From: Gammaproteobacteria bacterium
Lineage (GTDB): Bacteria > Pseudomonadota > Gammaproteobacteria > Pseudomonadales > Halieaceae
Assembly: GCA_030427085.1 (NCBI GenBank)
Contig: JAUHXH010000002.1
Coordinates: 992,001-1,056,000, forward strand
Length of the DNA stretch: 64,000 nucleotides
Direction: 5' to 3'
The notes beneath the pieces are model-generated. The model did not search any database. It was not told where the DNA came from and worked only from the letters and a program-made list of their open reading frames with translations. This document shows, one piece after another, positions 26,046 to 34,701 of the stretch (within the stretch, counting starts at the first letter, position 1; the number at the start of each line of letters is the position of its first letter). The position numbers and the translations under genes are program-made.

Positions 26046-27943
26046 CGGGCATCTTTGACACGCGGGAACGTCGGACTTTTGCGCCCGAACTGGTTCAGGC
26101 CATGAATCAGTCACAGTTCCACCGCGGTCCCGACGAGGGCGATGAGTTTCTGGAGCCCGGTGTGGGCCTGGCCCATCGCCGCCTGTCGATCATTGACCTG
26201 TCTTCGGGGCAGCAGCCCATGCACAGCGCCGACGGTGAATTGTGCCTGGTCTACAACGGTGAAATCTATAATTTCCAGGATTTGCGCAGCGAGCTCTCAG
26301 CCCGGGGACACAGCTTTCGCACACACTGCGACACCGAGGTAATCCTTTACGCCTGGCGGGAGTGGGGCGAGGCCTGCGTTGAACGTTTCCGCGGCATGTT
26401 TGCCTTTGCTCTGTACGATCGCCAACAGCAGTGTCTGTTTCTGGCGCGCGATCGCCTGGGTATCAAGCCCCTGTACTATGCGCTTCTGCCGTCGGGCGAG
26501 CTGGTATTCGGTTCGGAGCTCAAAGCCTTAAAAGTACACCCGCAGCTTCCACGTGCGCTCGATCCACGTGCCGTCGAGGATTACTTTGCCCTGGGTTATA
26601 TCCCTGAGCCGAAAACCATTTACCGTGATGTGCACAAACTAAACCCCGGGCACACCCTGTTGGTACGGCGTGGGCACGATCTACCGGCACAAAAACAGTA
26701 CTGGGACCTTCCCTTTACGCCACTGGCGCCCGCCAGCGAAGCGGCTCTGGCCGAAGAACTGGTGGCACGTATTCGTGAAGCAGTTGATATCCGGCTGGTG
26801 GCGGAAGTGCCGCTGGGCGCCTTCCTGTCCGGTGGTGTGGACTCGAGCGCAGTAGTGGCGACCATGGCGGGCCTGCAGTCTGACCCGGTCAACACCTGCG
26901 CCATCGGTTTTGACGTGGCGCACTACGACGAAACGCGCTACGCCCGTATGGTCGCGGAGCGCTACCACACCAACCACCACGAAAAGGTGGTGAGCAGTGA
27001 TCATTTCGAACTGCTGGATACACTGGCCACGCTCTACGACGAGCCCTATGCCGACAGTTCCGCGCTGCCCACCTACCGCGTATGCCAGTTGGCACGTGAG
27101 CGCGTAACTGTTGCCCTGTCCGGCGACGGTGGGGATGAAAGCCATGCCGGTTATCGCCGGTATCGCTGGCACATGAATGAAGAGCAACTGCGCGGCCGCC
27201 TGCCGTTGGGGATCCGCCAGCCCGTGTTCGGCGCCCTCGGTCGGCTCTACCCGAAACTGGACTGGGCGCCGCGTTTTCTACGGGCCAAAACCACCTTCGA
27301 GTCGCTGGCCCGCAATTCAGTGCAGGCCTACCTGCACTCGGTTTCCCTGAGTTCCGACGCCCAGCGCAGCGCCCTGTTCAGCCCGGCCATGAAGCGGGAA
27401 TTGCAGGGCTATCAGGTGTCGGAAGTATTCGATCATCACGCGTCGCGCTCCCCGACTGATGATCCCCTGTCGCTGATTCAGTACCTGGATATGAAAACCT
27501 ACCTGGTGGGCGATATTCTCACCAAGGTGGATCGGGCTTCCATGGCCCATGCCCTGGAGGTGCGGGTGCCGCTACTCGATCACAAATTGCTTGAGTGGAC
27601 CTCGGGTCTACCGCAGGCGATGAAATTGCGGGGTCAGGAAGGCAAATACCTGCTGAAGAAAGCTTTTGAGCCGCAGCTGCCCCACGATGTGCTCTATCGC
27701 GACAAGATGGGTTTTGGTGTTCCTATCGGTGACTGGTTCCGCGGTCCACTGAAACAGCGCCTGCGCGACGCGCTGCTGGAAGGCGGGTTGGCCGATACCG
27801 GTATGTTCGATACCGAAGTATTGCGCCGGCTGGTCGATGATCATCAGTCCGGGCGTCGAGAATACAGCGCCCCACTGTGGTCGCTGTTGATGTTCCAGTC
27901 CGCGGTGGCGGAGGACGGTTTCACCGTGGGGGGCGCCCGATGA
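26033..27943 (+). CDS. XrtA/PEP-CTERM system amidotransferase (asparagine synthase-like)
   Basis: 636 aa. Class II glutaminase with Cys2 (MCGIAGIFD), RGPDEGDE and AHRRLSIID; synthetase domain with the PP-loop FLSGGVDSSA (about 264-273) and LSGDGGDE. The complete glutaminase and ATP sites predict ATP-dependent amidation using glutamine, probably of a uronic-acid carboxylate. That fits the WbpO-type dehydrogenase in the locus, but the acceptor is inferred. It is a conserved member of XrtA loci. Confidence 0.92.
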   Translation: MCGIAGIFDTRERRTFAPELVQAMNQSQFHRGPDEGDEFLEPGVGLAHRRLSIIDLSSGQQPMHSADGELCLVYNGEIYNFQDLRSELSARGHSFRTHCDTEVILYAWREWGEACVERFRGMFAFALYDRQQQCLFLARDRLGIKPLYYALLPSGELVFGSELKALKVHPQLPRALDPRAVEDYFALGYIPEPKTIYRDVHKLNPGHTLLVRRGHDLPAQKQYWDLPFTPLAPASEAALAEELVARIREAVDIRLVAEVPLGAFLSGGVDSSAVVATMAGLQSDPVNTCAIGFDVAHYDETRYARMVAERYHTNHHEKVVSSDHFELLDTLATLYDEPYADSSALPTYRVCQLARERVTVALSGDGGDESHAGYRRYRWHMNEEQLRGRLPLGIRQPVFGALGRLYPKLDWAPRFLRAKTTFESLARNSVQAYLHSVSLSSDAQRSALFSPAMKRELQGYQVSEVFDHHASRSPTDDPLSLIQYLDMKTYLVGDILTKVDRASMAHALEVRVPLLDHKLLEWTSGLPQAMKLRGQEGKYLLKKAFEPQLPHDVLYRDKMGFGVPIGDWFRGPLKQRLRDALLEGGLADTGMFDTEVLRRLVDDHQSGRREYSAPLWSLLMFQSAVAEDGFTVGGAR

Positions 27944-29139
27944 AAGTCCTCCATGTGCTGGATCATTCCATCCCCCTGCACAGCGGCTATACCTTTCGCA
28001 CCCGCAATATCCTGCGCCAGCAGCGCGCCCTTGGCTGGGAGACGGTTCACGTTACCGGGCTGAAGCAGGGTGCCAGCGATGCGCTGGTGGAAACGGTGGA
28101 CGATCTGGTTTTTTACCGCACGCCGCCAGGATCGGCCACGGTGGCCAAGGTTCCCGTGCTCAACCAGTGGCAGGTGGTGTCAACACTGGCGCGTCGGTTG
28201 GAGCAAGTGGTGGCGGAAGAAAAGCCGGATGTACTGCATGCCCACTCCCCGGCATTGAATGGTTTGGCCGCGCTGCAGGTGGGGCGACGCCACGGTATCC
28301 CGGTTGTCTACGAATGTCGCGCCTTCTGGGAAGATGCCGCCGTGGACCACGGCACCAGTACTGAAAATGGCCCGCGCTATCGCCTGACGCGAGCCCTGGA
28401 ATCACGCGTGTTCCGGCAGGCGGATGCCGTTACCACGATCTGCGAAGGCCTGCGCGCCGATATCGTCGCCCGGGGTATTCCCGCGGAAAAAGTCACGGTT
28501 ATCCCCAACGCAGTGGATGTCGACAGTTTTGAGTATCGCGCCGCGGCGGATGAACCCCTTCGTGAATCGCTCGGCTTGTCGGGTAAAACCGTGCTCGGTT
28601 TTATCGGCTCGTTTTATGCCTACGAGGGGCTCCCACTGTTGCTGGATAGCCTGCCAGATCTGCTGCAGCAACACCCCGACGTGGTCCTGTTGTTGGTGGG
28701 TGGCGGTCCCGACGAAACATTGATTCGCAACAAGATCGAAGCCCTGGGCCTTCAGCAGCATGTTATTTTGACCGGCCGGGTGCCGCACCAGGAAGTGCAG
28801 CGCTATTACGGCCTGGTGGATCTTTTCGTTTACCCCCGGCAGCCCATGCGGCTGACTGACCTGGTAACGCCCCTGAAGCCGCTTGAAGCCATGGCCCAGG
28901 GCAAGCTTGTCTTGGCCTCCGATGTGGGTGGCCATCGGGAACTGATCGAGGAAGGCAGAACCGGTTTTCTGTTCCCCGCCGGTGATTGTGCCGGGCTCAC
29001 GCAAGCGCTTGAGCGCAGTCTGGCGGCCCGCAGCGAGTGGCTGCCCATGTTGGAAGCTGGTCGGCGCTACGTGGAGCAGACCCGCACCTGGGCCAATAGT
29101 GTGGCCCGCTATCAGGCGGTTTACGGAGCGATTCTTTGA
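27940..29139 (+). CDS. XrtA system glycosyltransferase (TIGR04063 family, GT4)
   Basis: 399 aa from ATG 27940, overlapping the amidotransferase stop (ATGA). N-terminus MKVLHVLDHSIPLHSGYTFR is diagnostic of the third exosortase A glycosyltransferase family. GT-B fold with GFIGSFYAYEGLPLLLDSLP and the donor region PLEAMAQGKLVLASDVGGH. It is cytoplasmic; sugar specificity is unknown. Confidence 0.9.
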   Translation: MKVLHVLDHSIPLHSGYTFRTRNILRQQRALGWETVHVTGLKQGASDALVETVDDLVFYRTPPGSATVAKVPVLNQWQVVSTLARRLEQVVAEEKPDVLHAHSPALNGLAALQVGRRHGIPVVYECRAFWEDAAVDHGTSTENGPRYRLTRALESRVFRQADAVTTICEGLRADIVARGIPAEKVTVIPNAVDVDSFEYRAAADEPLRESLGLSGKTVLGFIGSFYAYEGLPLLLDSLPDLLQQHPDVVLLLVGGGPDETLIRNKIEALGLQQHVILTGRVPHQEVQRYYGLVDLFVYPRQPMRLTDLVTPLKPLEAMAQGKLVLASDVGGHRELIEEGRTGFLFPAGDCAGLTQALERSLAARSEWLPMLEAGRRYVEQTRTWANSVARYQAVYGAIL

Positions 29140-30227
29140 CCGCACCTGCCGCCTTGCACATCGGCCTGGTCGGGCCGCAGCCGCCGCCTGCCGGCGGTAT
29201 GGCCATGCAAACGCTGCAGCTCAGGCGCTTGTTGTCAGAAGAGGGTTTGCAGGTGACTTCGCTGGCCACCAATGCACCTTACCGGCCCAGCTGGATTGAA
29301 AAAATCCAGGGTTTGCGCGCTGTATTTCGCCTGCTGCCCTTTTTGTGGCGAAGTTGGGCGTTGGCGGGGCGAGTGGATGTGATACACATAATGAGCAACT
29401 CCGGTTGGTCCTGGCAGTTGTTCACGGCACCGGTGGTCTGGAGTGCACGGCTGCGCGGTACGCCCACGATCGTCAATTACCGCGGCGGGGATGCGCGCCG
29501 TTATTTCGATGTATCTTTTAGTCGCGTCAAGCCAACACTGGAATCCTGTAGCCGCGTGGTGGTCCCGTCCGGGTTCTTGCGCGAGGTGTTCGCAGACTTC
29601 GGCGTGGCCTCCCAAATTATCCCCAATATCATTGACCTGGAATTGTTCTGTCCGGGCCCGGAGCGCTCGGCCAACAGCGAGTTTACTGTGGCCATCACCC
29701 GCAACCTCGAGTCGATCTACGGCATCGAGTATGCAGTGCGAGGCATTGCCCTGCTGCGAGGTGAAGGGGCCAATATTCGCCTGCAGATTGCCGGTTCCGG
29801 GCCGCTGTCAGGTGAACTTGAGAGCCTGGTCACTGAACTGGGGCTGGCAGACTGTGTAGAATTCATGGGACGACTGGAGCGCGACCAGGTGGTGCGCCTT
29901 TACCAACAGGCGGATGCCATGCTCAATCCCACGCTGGTGGACAACATGCCCAACTCGGTGCTCGAGGCGCTGGCCTGTGGCGTGCCGGTGGTGTCTACCT
30001 CCGTGGGTGGCGTGCCCTTTATCGTCGAGCACGAGCGCACCGCTTTGCTGGTCCCACCTCGATCCCCCGAGGCCATCGCTGACGCACTGCGCCGTTTGAT
30101 GAACGACGCCGCATTACAGGCTGCGCTGGCCGAACAGGGCCGCGAGGAAGTGGCGCGGTATAGCTGGTCCCAGGTAAAGCCCCAGTGGTTGAGTCTCTAT
30201 CAATCGCTGGCGGAGAAAGCGGCGTGA
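29136..30227 (+). CDS. Glycosyltransferase family 4, exosortase A-associated
   Basis: 363 aa from a TTG start overlapping the preceding stop, with GGAG 6 bases upstream. N-terminal GLVGPQPPPAGGMAMQT and VNYRGGDAR fit the XrtA-associated GT4 group. The donor site is NSVLEALACGVPVVSTSVGG. Fourth glycosyltransferase in the core, so a repeat unit of several sugars is likely. Confidence 0.87.
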   Translation: MTAPAALHIGLVGPQPPPAGGMAMQTLQLRRLLSEEGLQVTSLATNAPYRPSWIEKIQGLRAVFRLLPFLWRSWALAGRVDVIHIMSNSGWSWQLFTAPVVWSARLRGTPTIVNYRGGDARRYFDVSFSRVKPTLESCSRVVVPSGFLREVFADFGVASQIIPNIIDLELFCPGPERSANSEFTVAITRNLESIYGIEYAVRGIALLRGEGANIRLQIAGSGPLSGELESLVTELGLADCVEFMGRLERDQVVRLYQQADAMLNPTLVDNMPNSVLEALACGVPVVSTSVGGVPFIVEHERTALLVPPRSPEAIADALRRLMNDAALQAALAEQGREEVARYSWSQVKPQWLSLYQSLAEKAA

Positions 30228-31627
30228 ACCCCTACACTGCAGTGGTGTCGCAGGCACTGTTCCCCCTCCACGAACGACTGAAGGGCCACACAACGATAGT
30301 GGTGCATCGCGAACTGGAACGTAGCCAGTGGCTGTCCCCGCCCGAATTGCAAGCGCTGCAGGTGGAGCGCCTGCGCCACTTTCTCCAGGACATCGCACAG
30401 CACGTACCGTGGTACCGCGAGTGCTTCGACGCCCTTGGCTTTGATCCGGCCCGTCTGCAAAGTATTGAGGACCTTCAGTCCTTGCCCCTCCTCGACAAGG
30501 CCACCATCCGCCAGGCGGGTGATGCACTGCGCTCAGACAAGGGCAGGGCACTGCAACGTTTTAATACCGGCGGTTCCTCCGGTGAGCCCTTGATTTTCTA
30601 TCTGGGCAAGGAACGGGTGAGTCACGATGTGGCAGCCAAGCGTCGCGCCACTCGCTGGTGGGGTGTTGATATCGGCGATCGGGAGGCCGTCGTGTGGGGC
30701 TCCCCCATTGAACTGGGTGCACAGGATCGCGTGCGCCAGTGGCGTGATCAACTGTTTCGCTCTCACCTGATACCAGCCTTTGACATGTCACCAGCCAAAT
30801 TGGATCAGTACATTGCCGATCTTCGCCGCCAGCGCCCGGCGATGGTATTCGGCTACCCTTCATCCATCGCGCTGATCGCCAGTGCGGCGCAGCAGCGGGG
30901 CATCGCGCTGAACGACCTGGGCGTGAAAGTGGTTTTTGTGACCTCCGAACGCCTGTATGAACACCAGCGCGAAACCATTGAATCGGTGTTCAAGGCGCCG
31001 GTCGCAAATGGCTACGGTGGCCGCGATGCTGGCTTCATTGCCCATCAATGCCCCGAGGGTAGCCTGCATATCACCGCCGAGGATATTGTGGTGGAAATTG
31101 TAGACGGCGCCGGCAAGGTGTTGCCCCCCGGCGAGCGTGGTGAAATTGTGGTAACCCACATGGCAACCTCCGACTTCCCCTTCGTGCGCTATCGCACCGG
31201 CGATATCGGTGTGTTGTCTGATACGCCATGTGCCTGCGGTCGAGGATTGCCGGTGCTGGCGGAAGTGATGGGGCGTACCACCGACTTTGTACAAGCCAGT
31301 GACGGAACCGTAATGCACGGACTGGCACTGATTTACGTGCTGCGGGACATGCCCGAGGTGGCAGAATTCAAAATCGTGCAGGAGAGTTTGTCCCTGACGC
31401 GGGTAGAGGTGGTAACGGGCCCCGGTTGGTGCGACGCCGTGGCCGACAAAGTCCGCGCGGATTTCCGAGAGCGGCTTGGTCAATCGGTGGAAGTCAGCGT
31501 TGACCCGGTCGGGAGCATTACCCCGGAAGCCTCCGGCAAAACACGTTATGTCGTTAGCCGTGTCCCACTACCGGGGGCGGCGAACGAAACCGGCAATATG
31601 GAGCAAAGCAGGAGCCAAAACCAATGA
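30224..31627 (+). CDS. CapK-like phenylacetate-CoA ligase family protein
   Basis: 467 aa from GTG 30224 (GGAG 9 bases upstream; overlaps the glycosyltransferase stop). ANL-type adenylate-forming fold: phosphate-binding NTGGSSGEPLIF (about 119-130), ERGEIVVTH and FPFVRYRTGDIG. Homologues in capsule loci (CapK) are thought to activate an acid for transfer to the polymer. The natural acyl substrate is unknown. The acyl carrier protein at 58088 is one possible acceptor. Confidence 0.82.
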   Translation: MNPYTAVVSQALFPLHERLKGHTTIVVHRELERSQWLSPPELQALQVERLRHFLQDIAQHVPWYRECFDALGFDPARLQSIEDLQSLPLLDKATIRQAGDALRSDKGRALQRFNTGGSSGEPLIFYLGKERVSHDVAAKRRATRWWGVDIGDREAVVWGSPIELGAQDRVRQWRDQLFRSHLIPAFDMSPAKLDQYIADLRRQRPAMVFGYPSSIALIASAAQQRGIALNDLGVKVVFVTSERLYEHQRETIESVFKAPVANGYGGRDAGFIAHQCPEGSLHITAEDIVVEIVDGAGKVLPPGERGEIVVTHMATSDFPFVRYRTGDIGVLSDTPCACGRGLPVLAEVMGRTTDFVQASDGTVMHGLALIYVLRDMPEVAEFKIVQESLSLTRVEVVTGPGWCDAVADKVRADFRERLGQSVEVSVDPVGSITPEASGKTRYVVSRVPLPGAANETGNMEQSRSQNQ

Positions 31628-32988
31628 GAGACCTGCTACTGCTGGCCGTGGTGCTGGGCCTGATTCCCTATGTGTTGCGAAAGCCCACGGTGGGCATCTA
31701 TGTGTGGTCCTGGCTGGGCTACATGAATCCGCACCGGATGACCTGGAGCTTCGCCTACAGCTTTCCGTTTTCGCAAATTGTGGCGATCGCCGCGCTGATC
31801 TCCATCATCGGCTCCAAGGATCGCAGGCCCCTGCCGATCAACGCCGTAACGGTGTTGTGGATGTTTTTTATCGGCTGGATGTGCATTACCACGCTGTTCG
31901 CCATGTATCCCGAGTATGCGTGGATGAAGTTGAGCACGGTGCTGAAAATACAACTTGTCACCTTCCTGACGATTATTGTGATCCGGACCAAACAGGAAGT
32001 GGACATACTGATCTGGGTGATTTTCCTGTCTATTGGCTTCTTTGCTATCAAGGGGGGCGTGTTCACCATTGCCACACTGGGAGCGTTCCGCGTTTGGGGG
32101 CCGGCCGGTAGCTTTATCGCGGATAACAATGCGCTCGCAGTAGCGACCTTCATGATCATGCCGATGGCCTGGTATTTGAGTCATCAAACGGACAAGCAAT
32201 GGCTACGCTTGGCCCTCTACGGCTGTATGGTGCTCTGCGCCGTTTCGGCCATTGGCTCACAGTCGCGGGGTGCCTTGATCGCCGCTGGCGCGACCAGTGT
32301 TTACCTGTGGTGGAAACTGCCTGGAAAGTTTATTTCCGGTTTGCTGATCTCGCTGGTGATTGTCGGCATCCTGATGTTTATGCCCGATACGTGGTATGAC
32401 CGCATGTACACCATTGCGGAGTATGAGCAGGATGGCTCTGCAATGGGCCGTATCGCGGCGTGGAAATTGGCGATCAGTGTGGCCTCCGAGCGACTCTTTG
32501 GTGCGGGTTTTGATTTCTGGGGGCAGGAAGCTTTCCGCACCTTCAGTAGCGACCCTACGGATTGGGGGCGGTCTGTCGCCGCACACAGTATTTACTTCAC
32601 CATGCTGGGCGAGCACGGCTGGCTCGGCCTCATCCTGTTCTTCAGCATCTTCTTCCTGGGCTGGCGGATGGCGAAGGCGGTGGGTCGTGACGCTGCACTG
32701 CACGAAGATACTTTATGGCTACGCGATCTGATGTCGATGTTGCAGGTGTCGCTGGTCGCCTATGCCAGTGGCGGTGCCTTCCTGAACCTGGGTTACTGGG
32801 ATTTGCCCTGGCACATACTTGCAATCATCCAGATTGGACGCTGCATTCTCAATGAGCGGGAAGCCGGTGAGGCAGTACCGACTCCGGTCCGCCCGGGTTT
32901 TGGTGGCCGCCGCCCGGGGTTCAGCTCGCCACTTGGAAAAGTCCCGGCAAACGCTTTGCCTGGCAAAGGGAAGCAATTCAATGGTTGA
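31624..32988 (+). CDS. Putative O-glycosylation ligase / O-antigen ligase-like, exosortase A-associated
   Basis: 454 aa with 10-12 membrane helices and a large periplasmic loop in the second half containing MGRIAAWKLAIS and AHSIYFTMLGEHGW (the Wzy_C/WaaL-type H-containing loop). N-terminus MRDLLLLAVVLGLIPYVLRKP matches the XrtA O-ligase family. It acts at the periplasmic face, joining polymer to an acceptor or polymerising repeat units. ATGA overlap with the CapK-like gene. The C-terminal 40 residues are Pro/Gly/Arg-rich and cytoplasmic. Confidence 0.9.
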   Translation: MRDLLLLAVVLGLIPYVLRKPTVGIYVWSWLGYMNPHRMTWSFAYSFPFSQIVAIAALISIIGSKDRRPLPINAVTVLWMFFIGWMCITTLFAMYPEYAWMKLSTVLKIQLVTFLTIIVIRTKQEVDILIWVIFLSIGFFAIKGGVFTIATLGAFRVWGPAGSFIADNNALAVATFMIMPMAWYLSHQTDKQWLRLALYGCMVLCAVSAIGSQSRGALIAAGATSVYLWWKLPGKFISGLLISLVIVGILMFMPDTWYDRMYTIAEYEQDGSAMGRIAAWKLAISVASERLFGAGFDFWGQEAFRTFSSDPTDWGRSVAAHSIYFTMLGEHGWLGLILFFSIFFLGWRMAKAVGRDAALHEDTLWLRDLMSMLQVSLVAYASGGAFLNLGYWDLPWHILAIIQIGRCILNEREAGEAVPTPVRPGFGGRRPGFSSPLGKVPANALPGKGKQFNG

Positions 32989-33955
32989 TGCGCCAACCTT
33001 CATGTTTGGGTATGAGCGCAGCGGCACTACCTTGCTTTCGATGATAGCGGGTGCGCACCCGGACCTTGCTGTTCCGCTGTCTGTCACTGGCCTGTGGTTT
33101 ACCCAGGCTGACAATCTGGACGAATACAGGAACACCGACGATACCATCGATGTGGAGCGACTGGTCTGTGCACTGTGCGAACACGAGCGCATTCGGTTGT
33201 GGGATGAGTCGCTGTCCCCCGAGAGCGTTCTGCCTCTGGTGACAGAGCCCACCTACGGTGCGGTCGTAAACGCATTCCATCGTGCCTATGCTGCTCGTAA
33301 GGGCAAGCAATGCTGGGCAAACCTTGATATCGGCACCCTCGATGATATGCCACGCGTATTGGAATGGTTTCCGGAGGCGCGCTTCGTCCACATTGTTAGA
33401 GATGGACGCGATGTGGCACTGTCACATGAGACCATGCCCTACGGTGAGTCGAACACCTGGGACTGCGCGCTGAGTTGGCGTGAGCGCGTGGGCACCAATC
33501 TGAAAATGGGCGCTATGCTGGGCAAGGACCGCTACCTGGTATTGCGCTATGAAGACCTTGTTCTGGATACTTCCTCGGCACTGGCGCGCCTGTGCCAGTT
33601 TTTAGGTCTGGAGTATTCAGAGAAAATGCTCGACTACACCGAAATGGTCGACGGCAAAATTCCTGACGACAAGCGCTGGTTGTGGCCCGCACTCGATCAA
33701 AAGCCGCAGAAGTCGAAATGTTATGTGTGGAAGCAACGCATGGATACCAAGCGCAGAATCGTCTTTGAAGGGGAAGCTGGCGAATTGCTGGCCGAGCTGG
33801 GTTACGAAACTTACACCGATATTCCCAAATCGATGATGGCTTACCTCTACGAGCAGTGGTGTTTCCTCGGGCGAAAAGGACGGTTCCGCCGAGTGCGGAA
33901 AAAGCTCGGGCTGAGTAACACCAGCAAACTGGAACGGGAGTGGAGCGGGAAATGA
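32981..33955 (+). CDS. Sulfotransferase 1
   Basis: 324 aa from ATG 32981 (AGGGAAG upstream; an upstream extension overlapping the ligase gene is rejected). PAPS-binding 5'-phosphosulfate loop ERSGTT (12-17) and 3'-phosphate site FVHIVRDGRDVALSH. It transfers sulfate from PAPS to a hydroxyl or amine, presumably of the EPS repeat unit. First of five sulfotransferases in the window; the stop overlaps the methyltransferase start. Confidence 0.85.
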   Translation: MVDAPTFMFGYERSGTTLLSMIAGAHPDLAVPLSVTGLWFTQADNLDEYRNTDDTIDVERLVCALCEHERIRLWDESLSPESVLPLVTEPTYGAVVNAFHRAYAARKGKQCWANLDIGTLDDMPRVLEWFPEARFVHIVRDGRDVALSHETMPYGESNTWDCALSWRERVGTNLKMGAMLGKDRYLVLRYEDLVLDTSSALARLCQFLGLEYSEKMLDYTEMVDGKIPDDKRWLWPALDQKPQKSKCYVWKQRMDTKRRIVFEGEAGELLAELGYETYTDIPKSMMAYLYEQWCFLGRKGRFRRVRKKLGLSNTSKLEREWSGK

Positions 33956-34701
33956 AGCAGGATTCCCGCCTGGTCCGTGCTCAAAAAGAGGCCTTTGGTG
34001 AGTTGGTGAACGACGGCACCTACGGGGAGCAGTTCAGTCATCCACCGGCGAGCCAGGATTTGTTTACGCGGGCGATCGCCAGGGCGGTAGAACTGCTGGA
34101 CCTGCCGCAAAGTGCCGGCATCGATGTGTTGGACAGCGGCTGCGGCAATGGTGCCTGGCTGGAGTTTTTGTGTCAGCTACCCATAGCGACCAGGCTCGGT
34201 AGTTTGAATGGTTTTGATATTACGCCGGAGATGGTGGTGGCCGCCGGTGAACGCCTGGCCGGTTGTGGGCTGCCCCTGAATCTGAGCGAAGGCAATGCCC
34301 TTGATCGCAAGGCATTCGGCAGCCCCGGTCAGTCCTACCAACTGGTGTACACCTACGACGTGATTCAGCAGTTACCACGCAAGCAGCAGTTGGCGGGGTG
34401 TGAATTGTTGCTGCAGGTGTTGGCCCCCGGCGGCGTGGCGATCATTTTCGATAACGATGCCGATACCCCCTTCGGGCGCCGCATGGGCCGGCGCAAATTT
34501 TTTACCCGTTACTTCGGTCTGCCCCTGGTGCCACGGTACTACTGCAATGCGCACTACCCACGCCTTGCCAGAATTGCCCAAACGCTGGGCGAAGCCGGAT
34601 ATGAATACGAGACGGTGGTCGCCAGCAATGGCGCCAAGCGGGCGCTGCTACTGTGGCGCCCCGGCAATCAGGGTAGCGACGCCACGACCTCGTCGATGTA
34701 G
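33952..34701 (+). CDS. Class I SAM-dependent methyltransferase
   Basis: 249 aa from ATG 33952 (GGAGCGGG upstream, ATGA overlap). Rossmann motif I VLDSGCGNGAW (about 58-68), motif II GFDITPEMV, and YTYDVIQQL as post-II. It may methylate an EPS sugar. Its 3' end overlaps the oppositely oriented 530-aa gene by 34 bases. Confidence 0.8.
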   Translation: MKQDSRLVRAQKEAFGELVNDGTYGEQFSHPPASQDLFTRAIARAVELLDLPQSAGIDVLDSGCGNGAWLEFLCQLPIATRLGSLNGFDITPEMVVAAGERLAGCGLPLNLSEGNALDRKAFGSPGQSYQLVYTYDVIQQLPRKQQLAGCELLLQVLAPGGVAIIFDNDADTPFGRRMGRRKFFTRYFGLPLVPRYYCNAHYPRLARIAQTLGEAGYEYETVVASNGAKRALLLWRPGNQGSDATTSSM

